Assembly: GCF_027912515.1 (NCBI RefSeq)
Contig: NZ_CP115464.1
Location: 1,178,001 to 1,242,000 of the forward strand
Length of the DNA: 64,000 nucleotides
Source: Brevundimonas sp. NIBR10
GTDB lineage: Bacteria > Pseudomonadota > Alphaproteobacteria > Caulobacterales > Caulobacteraceae
Direction of reading: 5' to 3'
Shown here: positions 56,809 to 64,000 of the stretch, piece after piece
How positions within the stretch are numbered: the stretch's first letter is position 1
Layout of the letters: every line of letters starts with the position of its first letter
The notes under the pieces: generated by a model
What the model saw: the letters and a program-made list of their open reading frames with translations, nothing else
Told to the model about the DNA's origin: nothing
The model's database searches: none
Made by a program: the position numbers and the translations under genes

Positions 56809-57006
56809 CTAACCCTCGATCGGACGGGCTTCCTCGGCCAGCATGATCGGCACGCCTTCGCGGATCGGGAAGGCCAGCTTCGCGCCCTTCGACACCAGTT
56901 CGCCCGCCTCGCGGTCATAGGACAGCGGCCCGCGCGTCACGGGACAGACCAGCACCTCCAGCAGGCGCGGATCGACGGTCGAGGGGGTGTGGAAGGCGTC
57001 TGACAT
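56809..57006 (-). CDS. Trm112-family small protein (YcaR-like)
   Basis: The 65-residue protein has [49 protein letters not shown], the Trm112/YcaR pattern: C-P-x-x-x-G-x-L near residue 21 and the A-F-P-I-R-x-G-x-P-I-M-L end. Only one Cys is retained, as in many bacterial members, so zinc binding is unlikely. In other bacteria such proteins partner methyltransferases. It is downstream of the LON-domain and cnoX genes on the same strand after a repeat-containing gap. Confidence 0.9.
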   Translation of the reverse strand: MSDAFHTPSTVDPRLLEVLVCPVTRGPLSYDREAGELVSKGAKLAFPIREGVPIMLAEEARPIEG

Positions 57007-57020
57007 TCTTTGCTTCTAGT

Positions 57021-57050
57021 GGGCTATCGCGCGTTGCGCTACTTGAGCCC
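57021..57050. repeat. Short GGGCTA..GCTACTTGAGCC repeat, copy 2
   Basis: GGGCTATCGCGCGTTGC followed by GCTACTTGAGCCC; its ends GGGCT and AGCCC pair. The partner at 45114-45142 shares the GCTACTTGAGCC part and spacing. Confidence 0.5.
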
Positions 57051-57125
57051 ACATCATCGCTTCGCGCGTGGGGTCTACGCGCTCAAGCAGCGAGGCTCCG
57101 CGAGCCGAGCGGTAGCGCCCCCTAC

Positions 57126-57797
57126 CTACTGCATCGCCGTCGGGGAATCGCCGTCACCGCTTTCGGCGGCGTCGATCTGGAGGAGGGCGGTCAGGGTCTG
57201 ACAGCGGTCCTCCAGGGTCTGGGATTCCAGCAGGGCCTGCTTTTCGGCCGGCTCGAACGGCAGGGCCATGGACAGGCTGTTGATCAGGGCCTCCTGCGGC
57301 GCGCCACCCGCAGTCTCCCAGTCGATCTCGAGCTGGCGGCGTTCCAGATAGGCGCGAAGCGCCGACAGGAAGGCGTCGCGGTCGAAGTCGTCGCCGGACG
57401 GCGAGGCCAGGTCGGCCTCGAAGGGGGCGAAGGCGGCGCGGACCTGGCGGTACGGCGTCTGGCTGGGCAGTTCGACGGCCACGCGGAAGCGGCAGATGCC
57501 GGTCAGGGTCACGAGGTATCGACCATCCGAGGTCTCGGCGAAGCTGGTGATCCGGCCGGCGCAGCCGACGGCCGTCAGGCTGGGCAGGCTCGCCGGCCCG
57601 CCCGCCGGCTGGATCAGGCCGATCATCCGGTCCCCGGCCATGGCATCGTCGATCATGTTCAGATAGCGCGGCTCGAAGATGTTGAGCGGAAGCTGGCCGC
57701 GCGGCAGCAGGATCGCTCCCGGCAGGGGAAAGACCGGAATGACCTGCGGGAGGTCCGCCGCCCTCACATAGCCCTGGGCCATCGTCGGCTTCCTCAT
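57126..57797 (-). CDS. LON substrate-binding (N-terminal) domain protein
   Basis: The 223-residue protein corresponds to the N-terminal domain of Lon protease alone, without ATPase or peptidase parts. Key segments are LPQVIPVFPLPGAILLPRGQLPLNIFEPRYLNMIDDAM, GRYLVTLTGICRFRV and LINSLSMALPFEPAEKQALLE. It begins at the ATG of an ATGA overlap with the cnoX stop; a second ATG at 57782 is also possible. This gene order (thioredoxin-like cnoX, LON-domain, Trm112) recurs in alphaproteobacteria. Its role is unknown, perhaps substrate recruitment in protein quality control. Confidence 0.92.
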   Translation of the reverse strand: MRKPTMAQGYVRAADLPQVIPVFPLPGAILLPRGQLPLNIFEPRYLNMIDDAMAGDRMIGLIQPAGGPASLPSLTAVGCAGRITSFAETSDGRYLVTLTGICRFRVAVELPSQTPYRQVRAAFAPFEADLASPSGDDFDRDAFLSALRAYLERRQLEIDWETAGGAPQEALINSLSMALPFEPAEKQALLESQTLEDRCQTLTALLQIDAAESGDGDSPTAMQ

Positions 57798-58705
57798 GCG
57801 AACAGGATGGAGGACAGGCGTCGGCGGCCGTCCTTCGAGACGTCGCTGGCCAGGCCGGCGGCCTCGAATACCACCAGCAACTGCTTCCTGGCCTGCTGGT
57901 CGTTCCACTCGCGGTCCGCCTGGACGATGGCCAGCAGGCTGTCGACGGCGCCCTTGAGGTCACCCTCGGCGGCCTGTGCGATCGACAGGTCGTAGCGGGC
58001 CTGGTGATCGGTCGGATCGGCGGCGACCCGGGCCTTCAGGGCGTCGGCCTCGCCGCTGGGAGCGGCCGACATCAGGGCCAGCTGGGCGCGGACGCTCTGG
58101 ACCGCCGGATCGGACGAGCCCTCGGGTGCCATGGCGATGGTCTGGACCGCCTGTTCGGGGTCGCCCGACGCCAGATAGACCCGGGCCATGCCGGCGATGG
58201 CCTTGAGGTTCTCGGGGTCGAGGGTCAGCACATGGGCGAAGGCCTGGGCCGCACCGCCGAAGTCTTCGAGACCCAGGGATTCCTCGCCCAGCGACAGCAG
58301 TTGCTCGACATCGGCGTTCTCGCCGGTCCCGCCGGTCAGCTTGTCGATGAAGGCCTTGATCTGGCTCTCGGGCACCGCGCCCTGGAAGCCGTCGATCGGC
58401 TGGCCGTTGACGAAGGCATAGACGGTCGGGATCGACTGGACTCGCAGCTGTCCCGCATAGGCCGGGTTCTTGTCGACGTCGATCTTGACCAGCCGGACCT
58501 TGCCGCCCGCCGCGCGCACGGCCTTTTCCAGTGCCGGGGTCAGCTGGCGACACGGACCGCACCATGTCGCCCAGAAATCGACGATGACCGGGACGGTTTT
58601 CGAGGCCGCGATGACGTCTTTCATGAAGCCGGCGTCCGATCCCTCCATGATCACGTCCTCGTGATCGGAGCCTGTGGAAGTCGATTTCGGGTCGGCGAAG
58701 GTCAT
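57794..58705 (-). CDS. cnoX: CnoX (YbbN) thioredoxin-TPR co-chaperone
   Basis: CnoX protects substrates from over-oxidation and hands them to chaperones. The 303-residue protein has a thioredoxin domain with an intact active site at residues 48-52 (W-C-G-P-C; C49, C52) in VPVIVDFWATWCGPCRQL and cis-Pro SIPTVYAF. Helical TPR-like repeats follow to the C-terminus (GAAQAFAHVLTLDPENLKAIAGMARVYLASGDPEQAV...). E. coli CnoX has SxxC, but the Caulobacter protein is known to have WCGPC and thioredoxin activity; this sequence follows the latter. Its stop overlaps the LON-domain gene. Confidence 0.92.
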   Translation of the reverse strand: MTFADPKSTSTGSDHEDVIMEGSDAGFMKDVIAASKTVPVIVDFWATWCGPCRQLTPALEKAVRAAGGKVRLVKIDVDKNPAYAGQLRVQSIPTVYAFVNGQPIDGFQGAVPESQIKAFIDKLTGGTGENADVEQLLSLGEESLGLEDFGGAAQAFAHVLTLDPENLKAIAGMARVYLASGDPEQAVQTIAMAPEGSSDPAVQSVRAQLALMSAAPSGEADALKARVAADPTDHQARYDLSIAQAAEGDLKGAVDSLLAIVQADREWNDQQARKQLLVVFEAAGLASDVSKDGRRRLSSILFA

Positions 58706-58911
58706 TGCAGGGCCTGCTTCGTGACGAGTCTTGGTGAACGCGGGAGGCGTCAGATGGTCTCCCAGGGGAACAAACTCAAGGAATTCTCCCGGGCGCGGGT
58801 GTCACTCTCCTGCAACGCGAAATAAATCGTTGGTTTGCGTCTCGTTGGGTGCAAGCCAAACCGTTGTCGTTCATGCTTCAGTAAGGAACAGGTGACTGGG
58901 GAGACATCAAA

Positions 58912-59577
58912 GTGAAATCAGTTCTGATCATGGCGCTGGGCGCCACCATGGCAACGGCGGCCGGCTCGGCCTTCGCTGCAGACGAAGCGGCCACGGGCTC
59001 TTCCGCGGTTGCCACCCCGACGCAGGTTTCCTTCGTCGAGGGCGAACGCTGGGGCGGCGGTGGCGCGACCATCTATGACCGCAACTGCGAATGCAACGTG
59101 CCGGTGATCAACGTTCCGTTCTACACGGTCCGTCCGCCCGCACCGCCGATCCGGGTCCGCGCCCCCGGCCTGCGCATCTCTTCGGCTCCGGTGTTCGCGC
59201 CGTCGCCCGCCATCTACATCCAGGGCCCGCCGATCTACGTCGACGCCCCGCCGGTTCAGGTCGCGCCCGCCCAGGTCTATCTGGAAGCGCCCGACGTCCA
59301 CGTCCGCCCGTCGGAAGTGTCCGTGGCCCCGCCGGAAATCCACTTCACGCCCGCCGGTCCCGATCATCCGGACGAGCACTGCTGCGACGTGGCCTCGCCG
59401 CCCGCCTACTCGGGCGACATGGCTCCTCCGGCCGACACCGGCTACGCGGCTCCGGCCGTTCCCGCCGACAACGGCTACTCGGCTCCGGCCAGCTACCCCG
59501 CCGCTCCGACCTACTCCGCTCCTGCGGCGACCGGTTCGAGCTCGGGCTACGCCCAAGAGCCCGGCGAACGCGGCTAA
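58912..59577 (+). CDS. Secreted proline-rich repeat protein of unknown function
   Basis: The GTG start has GGGGAG 8 bases upstream. The 221-residue product has a signal peptide (MKSVLIMALGATMATAAGSAFA, cleavage before ADE). Residues 70-150 consist of irregular 7-9-residue repeats in which Pro alternates with short hydrophobic strands (PPIRVRAP, GLRISSAP, PIYVDAP, PVQVAPAQVYLEAP, DVHVRPS, EVSVAPP). Two Cys pairs occur (NCECN at about 58, HCCD at about 162). The C-terminus is Ser/Tyr/Pro-rich (GYSAPASYPAAPTYSAP). It may be an extended fibrous or surface protein. I do not recognise a family. An intrinsic terminator follows at 59625. Confidence 0.85.
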   Translation: MKSVLIMALGATMATAAGSAFAADEAATGSSAVATPTQVSFVEGERWGGGGATIYDRNCECNVPVINVPFYTVRPPAPPIRVRAPGLRISSAPVFAPSPAIYIQGPPIYVDAPPVQVAPAQVYLEAPDVHVRPSEVSVAPPEIHFTPAGPDHPDEHCCDVASPPAYSGDMAPPADTGYAAPAVPADNGYSAPASYPAAPTYSAPAATGSSSGYAQEPGERG

Positions 59578-59624
59578 AGAATACCGAGGGGGCCTTGCGG
59601 GGCCTCCAAGGTTACCGAACTGGG

Positions 59625-59659
59625 GCGGTCCGTCGAAAGGCGGGCCGCTCTTTTCGTTT
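59625..59659 (+). terminator. Intrinsic terminator after the proline-rich protein gene
   Basis: GCGGTCCG pairs with CGGGCCGC (one G-U) around an 8-base loop, followed by TCTTTTCGTTT. The 390-bp gap 59578-59968 otherwise holds only this and the fold-back element at 59696-59910. Confidence 0.8.
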
Positions 59660-59695
59660 GGGCGGTGCCCCGAGCCGACCGGTGAGGGGCAGAGG

Positions 59696-59910
59696 GTTCA
59701 TCACCAAGAGCACCAAGAATCCACAAAGGCCACGAAGGGACCGAGCGGGCGGTGCGGTCGGCAAACGGTTCCATGAATGGGTTTCAGCGGAAGGCCAGCC
59801 TGCGGCGCAGCTGCCGTCGTTCTCCGCGCCCTGTTTTCTGGCGCAGCGATATTGAATCCAGCGCTATCCCTTCGCGTCCTTTGTGGATTCTTGGTGCCCT
59901 TGGTGATGAA
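59696..59910. repeat. Fold-back element of the GTTCATCAC family, copy 2
   Basis: Left arm 59696-59745 starts GTTCATCACCAAGAGCACC and ends CACGAAGGGACCGAG; right arm 59868-59910 is near-complementary (ending CTTGGTGATGAA). It matches the arm ends of 23691-23902, with CACCAAG units replacing CACAACGAA. About 120 bp lie between the arms. Confidence 0.7.
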
Positions 59911-59968
59911 ACTTTCCACTGCACCGCTGATCCTCAAAGGACGAGGTGGCCGGCCCGCCTGACGAACT

Positions 59969-61255
59969 TCAGGGCCGGGCGATCCGCAGGATCGCGGCGT
60001 TGCGGTCGTCGGCGATCCAGATCGAGCCGTCTCGGGCCACCGCCATTCCGACTGGCGCGCCCATCGGATGTGACCCCGCCACCGCATTCCAGCCCGGCGT
60101 CAGAACCCTGGCCCGGGGCGCAGGCGCGCTGGAAGGATAGGGCAGGGCACCGCGCGGATAGACGGCGTAGAGGGCGCGGGTGTCGGTCAGGGGCGCGCCG
60201 TTCGCATCGGTCTCGATGGCCACGACCCGGCCCGCCGCCTGGCGATGGCCGTGCCAGCTCATCAGCATCCGCCCGCGCAGTTCGGGGAACATCGCCCCGT
60301 CGTAGTACAGCATGGCCAAAGGCGCGGCATGGGGCGGCAGAAGCGAGACGGGCGGCGTCCTCTGGCCGCACCGGGCCTGTCGCGCGCTCCAGCCAGGCAG
60401 GGCGGTGGCCATGTCGGTGCAGTAGGGCCAGCCGTAATGGGCCCCCGCCGTCAGCCGGTTGATCTCGTCGAACGGCCGGTTGGCGGTGGTCAGATCGACC
60501 GAATTCTCGCCCTGATAGACGGCACCCGACGGATGCCGGACCATGGCCACGGAGTTGCGCAGCCCCGTCGCATAGGCGGTCCAGGTCGGGCTCCATCGGC
60601 CGGGCCCGGTCATGGCATAGCGCCGCACCATGGCCTGTTCCGCGCCTTGCGCGCACTGGCCCGACGCATCGGCGATGGGCCGTCCGGCCGGGGTCAGGCA
60701 GCGGTCGGAGGGTGCCCCGACATTGACCAGCAGGGCCCCGTCTCCGTCGAAGATGAAGCTGGACAGCGGATGGCGGTTCTCGTGCAGCCGGTTGTCGGGC
60801 AGGCCCTCGACCACCGCGACCGCCGCCTCGGGCCGGGCCGGATCGAAGGCGATAATCCGGCTCATCTCGGCCAGATAGACCCGGCCGTCGGGACCGCGCG
60901 CGATCGTATGCGGCATCGACAGGCCGCGCATCAGCCGGGTCCAGACGACCGTTTCGCCCTGAACCCGCATCCGCCATAGCGCGCCTCGCCCGGCGTCCCA
61001 GGTGCCCAGGTCGGTGACCAGCCAATCGGTCTCCGACAGCTGCAACAGGCCGCGCGGCATCCGGGGCCCGTCCCCGCCCGTCCTTTGCCAGACCCGGCCC
61101 AGGCAATAGCTCTCGGCCATCCGCACGGTGGTGGCGGGTAAGCCGCCGCACACGCCCTGAACCGCATAGGGCCGGCCCGGGGCCTGGGCCTGGGTGGTCG
61201 CCGCCGGGCAACAGGCCAGGGCGAGCGCGGCGACGGAGACGAGCGACCGGATCAT
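59969..61255 (-). CDS. Secreted PQQ-dependent sugar dehydrogenase-like beta-propeller protein
   Basis: The 428-residue protein has a signal peptide (MIRSLVSVAALALACCPAATTQA) and the six-bladed propeller features of soluble glucose/sorbosone dehydrogenases: MPRGLLQLSETDWLVTDLGTWD, GLSMPHTIARGPDGRVYLAEMSRI, ENRHPLSSFIFDGDGALLVNVGAPSDRC, GLRNSVAMVRHPSGAVYQGENSVDL, AHYGWPYCTD, SWHGHR and APVGMAVARDGSIWIADDRNAAI. Several Cys (e.g. in CGGL, YCLG, DRC, QCAQG) suggest disulfides. It is a periplasmic oxidase-type enzyme; PQQ binding is inferred from the fold. Substrate is unknown. Confidence 0.85.
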   Translation of the reverse strand: MIRSLVSVAALALACCPAATTQAQAPGRPYAVQGVCGGLPATTVRMAESYCLGRVWQRTGGDGPRMPRGLLQLSETDWLVTDLGTWDAGRGALWRMRVQGETVVWTRLMRGLSMPHTIARGPDGRVYLAEMSRIIAFDPARPEAAVAVVEGLPDNRLHENRHPLSSFIFDGDGALLVNVGAPSDRCLTPAGRPIADASGQCAQGAEQAMVRRYAMTGPGRWSPTWTAYATGLRNSVAMVRHPSGAVYQGENSVDLTTANRPFDEINRLTAGAHYGWPYCTDMATALPGWSARQARCGQRTPPVSLLPPHAAPLAMLYYDGAMFPELRGRMLMSWHGHRQAAGRVVAIETDANGAPLTDTRALYAVYPRGALPYPSSAPAPRARVLTPGWNAVAGSHPMGAPVGMAVARDGSIWIADDRNAAILRIARP

Positions 61256-61377
61256 GCCGCGACCCTATCAGACGCCGGTTCGCCGGAAAGGGTCTCGCCG
61301 CGGCTGGAATTATCCGCCACCTTGTCTCCGTGGGGAGCCGGGCTTCCCTCTTCAGTCTGTCCCTCCGGAGTTCGTCC

Positions 61378-61809
61378 ATGTCCGCCCGTATTCTCGCAGC
61401 CGTCGCCGTCCTGGCCGTGGCTGCTCCCGCCTTTGCCCAGACCGCTCCCGCCCCGACCGCCCCCGCCGCTCCTGCCGCCGCCCCGACCGAAGCCGATCTC
61501 GAAGCGGCGGGCGAGGCCTTCGGCACGGACATGCAGGCCATGAGCTCGGAACTGACGGCCGCAAAGACCGCCGCCGGGGCCGATACGGCCAAGGCGAACG
61601 CCGACGCAGACGCCATCGTCGCCAAATACCAGCCCAAGGCCGACGCCTTCGCGACCCTCATTTCGGCCTTCATGGCGACCCAACCGCTGCCGCCCGAAGC
61701 CCAGGCCCAGATCGACGCTGGGCTGGCCACCATTCGCGACACGCCGAACAAGGTCCGTCAGGGCGTGATGTCCGCCCCGGCCGCCGCGACCCCGGCCCCC
61801 GCCAACTAG
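61378..61809 (+). CDS. Small secreted protein, YQP family paralog 1
   Basis: The start at 61378 has CGGAG upstream; the longer frame begins in the leader. The 143-residue product has a signal peptide (MSARILAAVAVLAVAAPAFA) and then an Ala/Pro-rich segment. A helical core follows, LEAAGEAFGTDMQAMSSELTAAK, with IVAKYQPKADAFATLI near residue 82. That motif (I-A-x-x-Y-Q-P-x-x-x-A-F/L) is shared with the next two genes. No Cys is present. The C-terminus is again Ala/Pro-rich. It is probably periplasmic. I do not recognise a family. Confidence 0.78.
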   Translation: MSARILAAVAVLAVAAPAFAQTAPAPTAPAAPAAAPTEADLEAAGEAFGTDMQAMSSELTAAKTAAGADTAKANADADAIVAKYQPKADAFATLISAFMATQPLPPEAQAQIDAGLATIRDTPNKVRQGVMSAPAAATPAPAN

Positions 61810-61940
61810 GGTCCGAGCCTGTGCCGGGAGCGTTTCGTGCGCTTCCGGCCGCTGCTCAGCTTCACGCGCACGTGAGACAACCTCTCTTGGCGAACCGCTG
61901 TTCGCGGCGCATCCTGCGGTAGTTCAACCCGGAGGATCGT

Positions 61941-62381
61941 ATGCGCCTGCTCATCGCCGCCACCCTTGCCCTGGCGCTCGCCGCCCCGGCCCTGTCCGTA
62001 CACGCCGCGCCCTCACAGCCGGGCGCAAGTCGGGTTCAGCCCGCAGTGCTGACCTTCCGCGACGCCACGTCCCGGTTCGAGCGCGAGATGGCGCGTATGG
62101 GTCTGGAAATGAGCCATGCCCGCAGCGTCAACGAAACCCGCGCCATCGCCGCCAAATACCAGCCCGAGGCCGACGCCCTGGCCAATCTGATCGACGCCCG
62201 TCTGGCCGCCGAGGGCGATGTCGGCGGCCGCTATCGCGATGCCGGTAAGGTGCGCGAATTCCCCGACGACATCCGCCGTCAGGTCGACCGCGAGCGTCTG
62301 GCCGCTCTTCGCGGTCCAGGCGTCCGGCCCTTCCCCGGTGCGCCGTCGAACCCCGTGCCCGCGGTCGAGCGTCAGTTCTGA
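61941..62381 (+). CDS. Small secreted protein, YQP family paralog 2
   Basis: A strong GGAGG lies 5 bases before the ATG. The 146-residue product has a signal peptide (MRLLIAATLALALAAPALSVHA). The helix FRDATSRFEREMARMGLEMSHARSVNETRA is followed by IAAKYQPEADALANLIDARLA, aligning with paralog 1. The rest contains a basic/proline segment ending VERQF. It lies 131 bp from paralog 1 and 100 bp from paralog 3. It is rich in Arg relative to the others. Function unknown. Confidence 0.78.
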   Translation: MRLLIAATLALALAAPALSVHAAPSQPGASRVQPAVLTFRDATSRFEREMARMGLEMSHARSVNETRAIAAKYQPEADALANLIDARLAAEGDVGGRYRDAGKVREFPDDIRRQVDRERLAALRGPGVRPFPGAPSNPVPAVERQF

Positions 62382-62481
62382 TCTACATAGGCCGCGCCGC
62401 TCGCCTTAACGCGAAGTAACTTGAGGTCGAGCGGCGTTCGGCAGACCTTGGGGGCATCAGATCCCCCCCAGGAGCCGCGCC

Positions 62482-63045
62482 ATGATCCGCATCCTCAGCC
62501 TCGCCGCCGCCCTCGCCGTCCTGCCGCTGTCGGCCGCCCTCGCCGCGGAAGGTCCGTACGTTCAGGCCGACAGCCCCGCCGAAGCCGCCATCGAGGCGGC
62601 GGCCGAGGCCTTCGAGGCGCGGATGGAGACCTTCGGCGACCGTGCCGAGGTCATCGCCGAGGATGAAAGCCTGACCGAGGGCCAGCGCGAGGCGCGTATC
62701 GCGGCCCTGTGGTCCGAATACCAGCCCGAGATCGCCGCCTTTACCGCCACGGTCAGCCAGCACGCCGGCGCCATCGCCCAGGCGGCGCTGGCCGACATCG
62801 ACGTCGACGCCCTGGTCCAGGACGCGCTCAGCGACCCGGAAGTCCAGGCGGCGGTCCAGTCCGGCATCGCCGGCGGCATGGGCATCGCCCGCAACAGCGC
62901 CTGGACCAACCCCGACCCCGAACAGATCCGCACCTATGGGCTGATCGCCCAGTATGCGCTCGATCAGGCCGCCGACGCCGTTGAGGACGCGGATGCGGCG
63001 GCGGCTGAGGCTGAAGCTGAAGCTGAAGCGCCAGAGACCCGCTGA
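62482..63045 (+). CDS. Small secreted protein, YQP family paralog 3
   Basis: AGGAG lies 7 bases before the ATG. The 187-residue product has a signal peptide (MIRILSLAAALAVLPLSAALA). It contains AAAEAFEARMETFGDRAEVIAED, then IAALWSEYQPEIAAFTATVSQHA, the third occurrence of the YQP motif. A following segment, DIDVDALVQDALSDPEVQAAVQSGIAGGMGIARNSAWTNPDPEQIR, is unique to this copy. The C-terminal tail is A-E repeats (AEAEAEAEAPE). It ends directly against a fold-back repeat. Confidence 0.78.
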   Translation: MIRILSLAAALAVLPLSAALAAEGPYVQADSPAEAAIEAAAEAFEARMETFGDRAEVIAEDESLTEGQREARIAALWSEYQPEIAAFTATVSQHAGAIAQAALADIDVDALVQDALSDPEVQAAVQSGIAGGMGIARNSAWTNPDPEQIRTYGLIAQYALDQAADAVEDADAAAAEAEAEAEAPETR

Positions 63046-63183
63046 CCCTCTCCCTCCCTCTCGGGGGAGGGTGGTCGTAGCGCAGCGGAGACCGGGTGGG
63101 GCGGGAAAGGCGATGCAATGCTGTTTTGCCTAACGCCCCCATCCGATCGCTTCGCGATCTGCCCTCCCCCGCGGGGGAGGGAG
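63046..63183. repeat. Fold-back element after the third YQP gene
   Basis: Arms starting CTCTCCCTCCCTCTCGGGGG and ending GCGGGGGAGGGAG are near-complementary, with inner GTGGGG/CCCCCAT pairing and small hairpins (CGATCGCTTCGCGATC). It may terminate the YQP gene and separate it from LysE. Confidence 0.6.
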
Positions 63184-63239
63184 ACGTCCTTGGCCCTTCA
63201 AGCTTGACCTGACCTCGGCCGCCGTCGAAAGCGGCTTCC

Positions 63240-63866
63240 ATGCTACCGGTCGATCCCCACCTCTATGTCGCCTTCCTGGGCGTGATGGCCGTCATGGCCG
63301 TGACGCCGGGACCGGCGAATCTGTTCGCGGTCGCCACCGGGGCCGAGCGCGGCCGTCGGGCGGCCCTGGTCGGGGTGCTGGGGATGAATGCGGCGACCCT
63401 GGTCTGGTTCGGGGCGGCGGCCCTGGGGCTGGGGGTTCTGGTCGCGGCCTTTCCGCTGGCGTTCAAGGCCGTCGCGGTCGGCGGGGCCCTCTATGTCGCC
63501 TGGCTGGGCGTGCAGGCGATCCGCGCGGCGCTGAAGCCCGCTCATGCGGCCCACGCCGTCGCCGTGCGTCGCGATCGCGGGGCCTTCGTGAACGGCTTCA
63601 TGGTCCAGATCGCCAACCCCAAGGCCATATTGTTCTTCACCGCCGTCCTGCCGCCCTTCCTGGACGTTCAGCGACCGGTGGCCCCGCAACTGGCCCTGTT
63701 CGCGGCCGCCACCATCGGCATGGATGTGCTGGCGATGAGCGCCTATGGCCTCGGTGGCGCGGCCTTGGCGCGGCGGATGAGCGAGCCCCGGTTCCGGCGC
63801 GGGTTCGGCGTCTTCGTCGGACTGCTGCTGCTTGCGGCCTCGGTCTTGATTGTGTCGCGATTATAG
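63240..63866 (+). CDS. LysE/RhtB-family amino-acid exporter
   Basis: The 208-residue inner-membrane protein has about six helices and the family start VAFLGVMAVMAVTPGPANLFAVATGAERGRRAALVGVLGMNAATLVW, with the conserved T-P-G-P (22-25), then NGFMVQIANPKAILFFTAVLPPFL (about 118-141). These efflux pumps export basic or hydroxylated amino acids or homoserine lactone; the substrate is not identifiable. A single gene after a fold-back repeat. Confidence 0.9.
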   Translation: MLPVDPHLYVAFLGVMAVMAVTPGPANLFAVATGAERGRRAALVGVLGMNAATLVWFGAAALGLGVLVAAFPLAFKAVAVGGALYVAWLGVQAIRAALKPAHAAHAVAVRRDRGAFVNGFMVQIANPKAILFFTAVLPPFLDVQRPVAPQLALFAAATIGMDVLAMSAYGLGGAALARRMSEPRFRRGFGVFVGLLLLAASVLIVSRL

Positions 63867-63948
63867 GCGTTCTTGGCCATACGGAACGACCGTACGCACG
63901 GCCCGTTACGACGAAAAGGCCCGTGACCGGGCCAAAGGAGATTTTCCC

Positions 63949-64000
63949 GTGAGAACCCTGTCCCTTAGACCCATATTGCTGGCGGCCACAGCGGCCCTGG
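63949..64000 (+). CDS. 5' end of a secreted protein, truncated by window
   Basis: A GTG with a strong AAAGGAG 8 bases upstream starts MRTLSLRPILLAATAAL, a signal-peptide-like sequence. The gene continues past base 64000. Product cannot be named. Confidence 0.65.
   Translation, partial: MRTLSLRPILLAATAAL

Overview
The window is high-GC, gene-dense DNA from an alphaproteobacterium. A Caulobacterales origin, close to Brevundimonas or Caulobacter, is the best guess. It rests on gene content and sequence style: an RsaD/RsaE-like type I exporter beside RTX proteins, a CnoX co-chaperone with an intact WCGPC site, lspA followed by a DUF3035/BamF-like lipoprotein, a single-stranded-pathway set for propionyl-CoA, and many long fold-back intergenic repeats. 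I see no rRNA, tRNA, CRISPR array, transposase or phage block.

Region 1 (1-18957) is a surface and secretion locus. Three large RTX calcium-binding repeat proteins (the first cut by the window edge) surround an operon of two GT4 glycosyltransferases and a TPR protein, galU, a periplasmic AprI/Inh-like inhibitor, and a type I ABC transporter with its membrane fusion protein. No outer-membrane TolC partner is present. The RTX proteins share 125-127-residue tandem modules and a C-terminal tail ending D-W-(Y/L)-L, which probably marks them as substrates of this exporter. A redoxin-like/2-oxoglutarate oxygenase fusion follows the third RTX gene.

Region 2 (18970-23672) holds polA, a secreted DUF2141 protein and a divergent membrane-bound LytTR regulator. 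Region 3 (23937-38990) is a catabolic island. mmsA, an acyl-CoA dehydrogenase and mmsB take valine intermediates to propionyl-CoA. PccB/PccA, MutA/MutB and the epimerase then take propionyl-CoA to succinyl-CoA. A TetR regulator with a palindrome in the pccB leader is the likely local control. pccB and pccA are separated by a GIY-YIG nuclease gene flanked on both sides, at about 20 bp, by long palindromic elements of one family. This is the best candidate in the window for an undescribed mobile unit.

Region 4 (39039-52821) is mostly housekeeping: an M16 peptidase, lspA, a BamF-like lipoprotein, a thioesterase, rplT-rpmI and infC with an S9 peptidase gene between them, a GT9 glycosyltransferase, an alpha/beta hydrolase, a Gfo/Idh oxidoreductase and nrdB. 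Region 5 (53057-64000) has an overlapping GST-NUDIX-potassium-channel operon, a MASE1 hybrid histidine kinase, a cnoX-LON-domain-Trm112-like gene string, a proline-rich secreted repeat protein, a PQQ-type sugar dehydrogenase, three tandem small secreted paralogs with a shared YQP motif, a LysE exporter and the start of one more secreted protein.

Intergenic DNA is unusually rich in inverted repeats of at least five families. These are listed individually because several occur more than once and look like short interspersed elements, not simple terminators. All assignments come from reading motifs and context; no database search was run.
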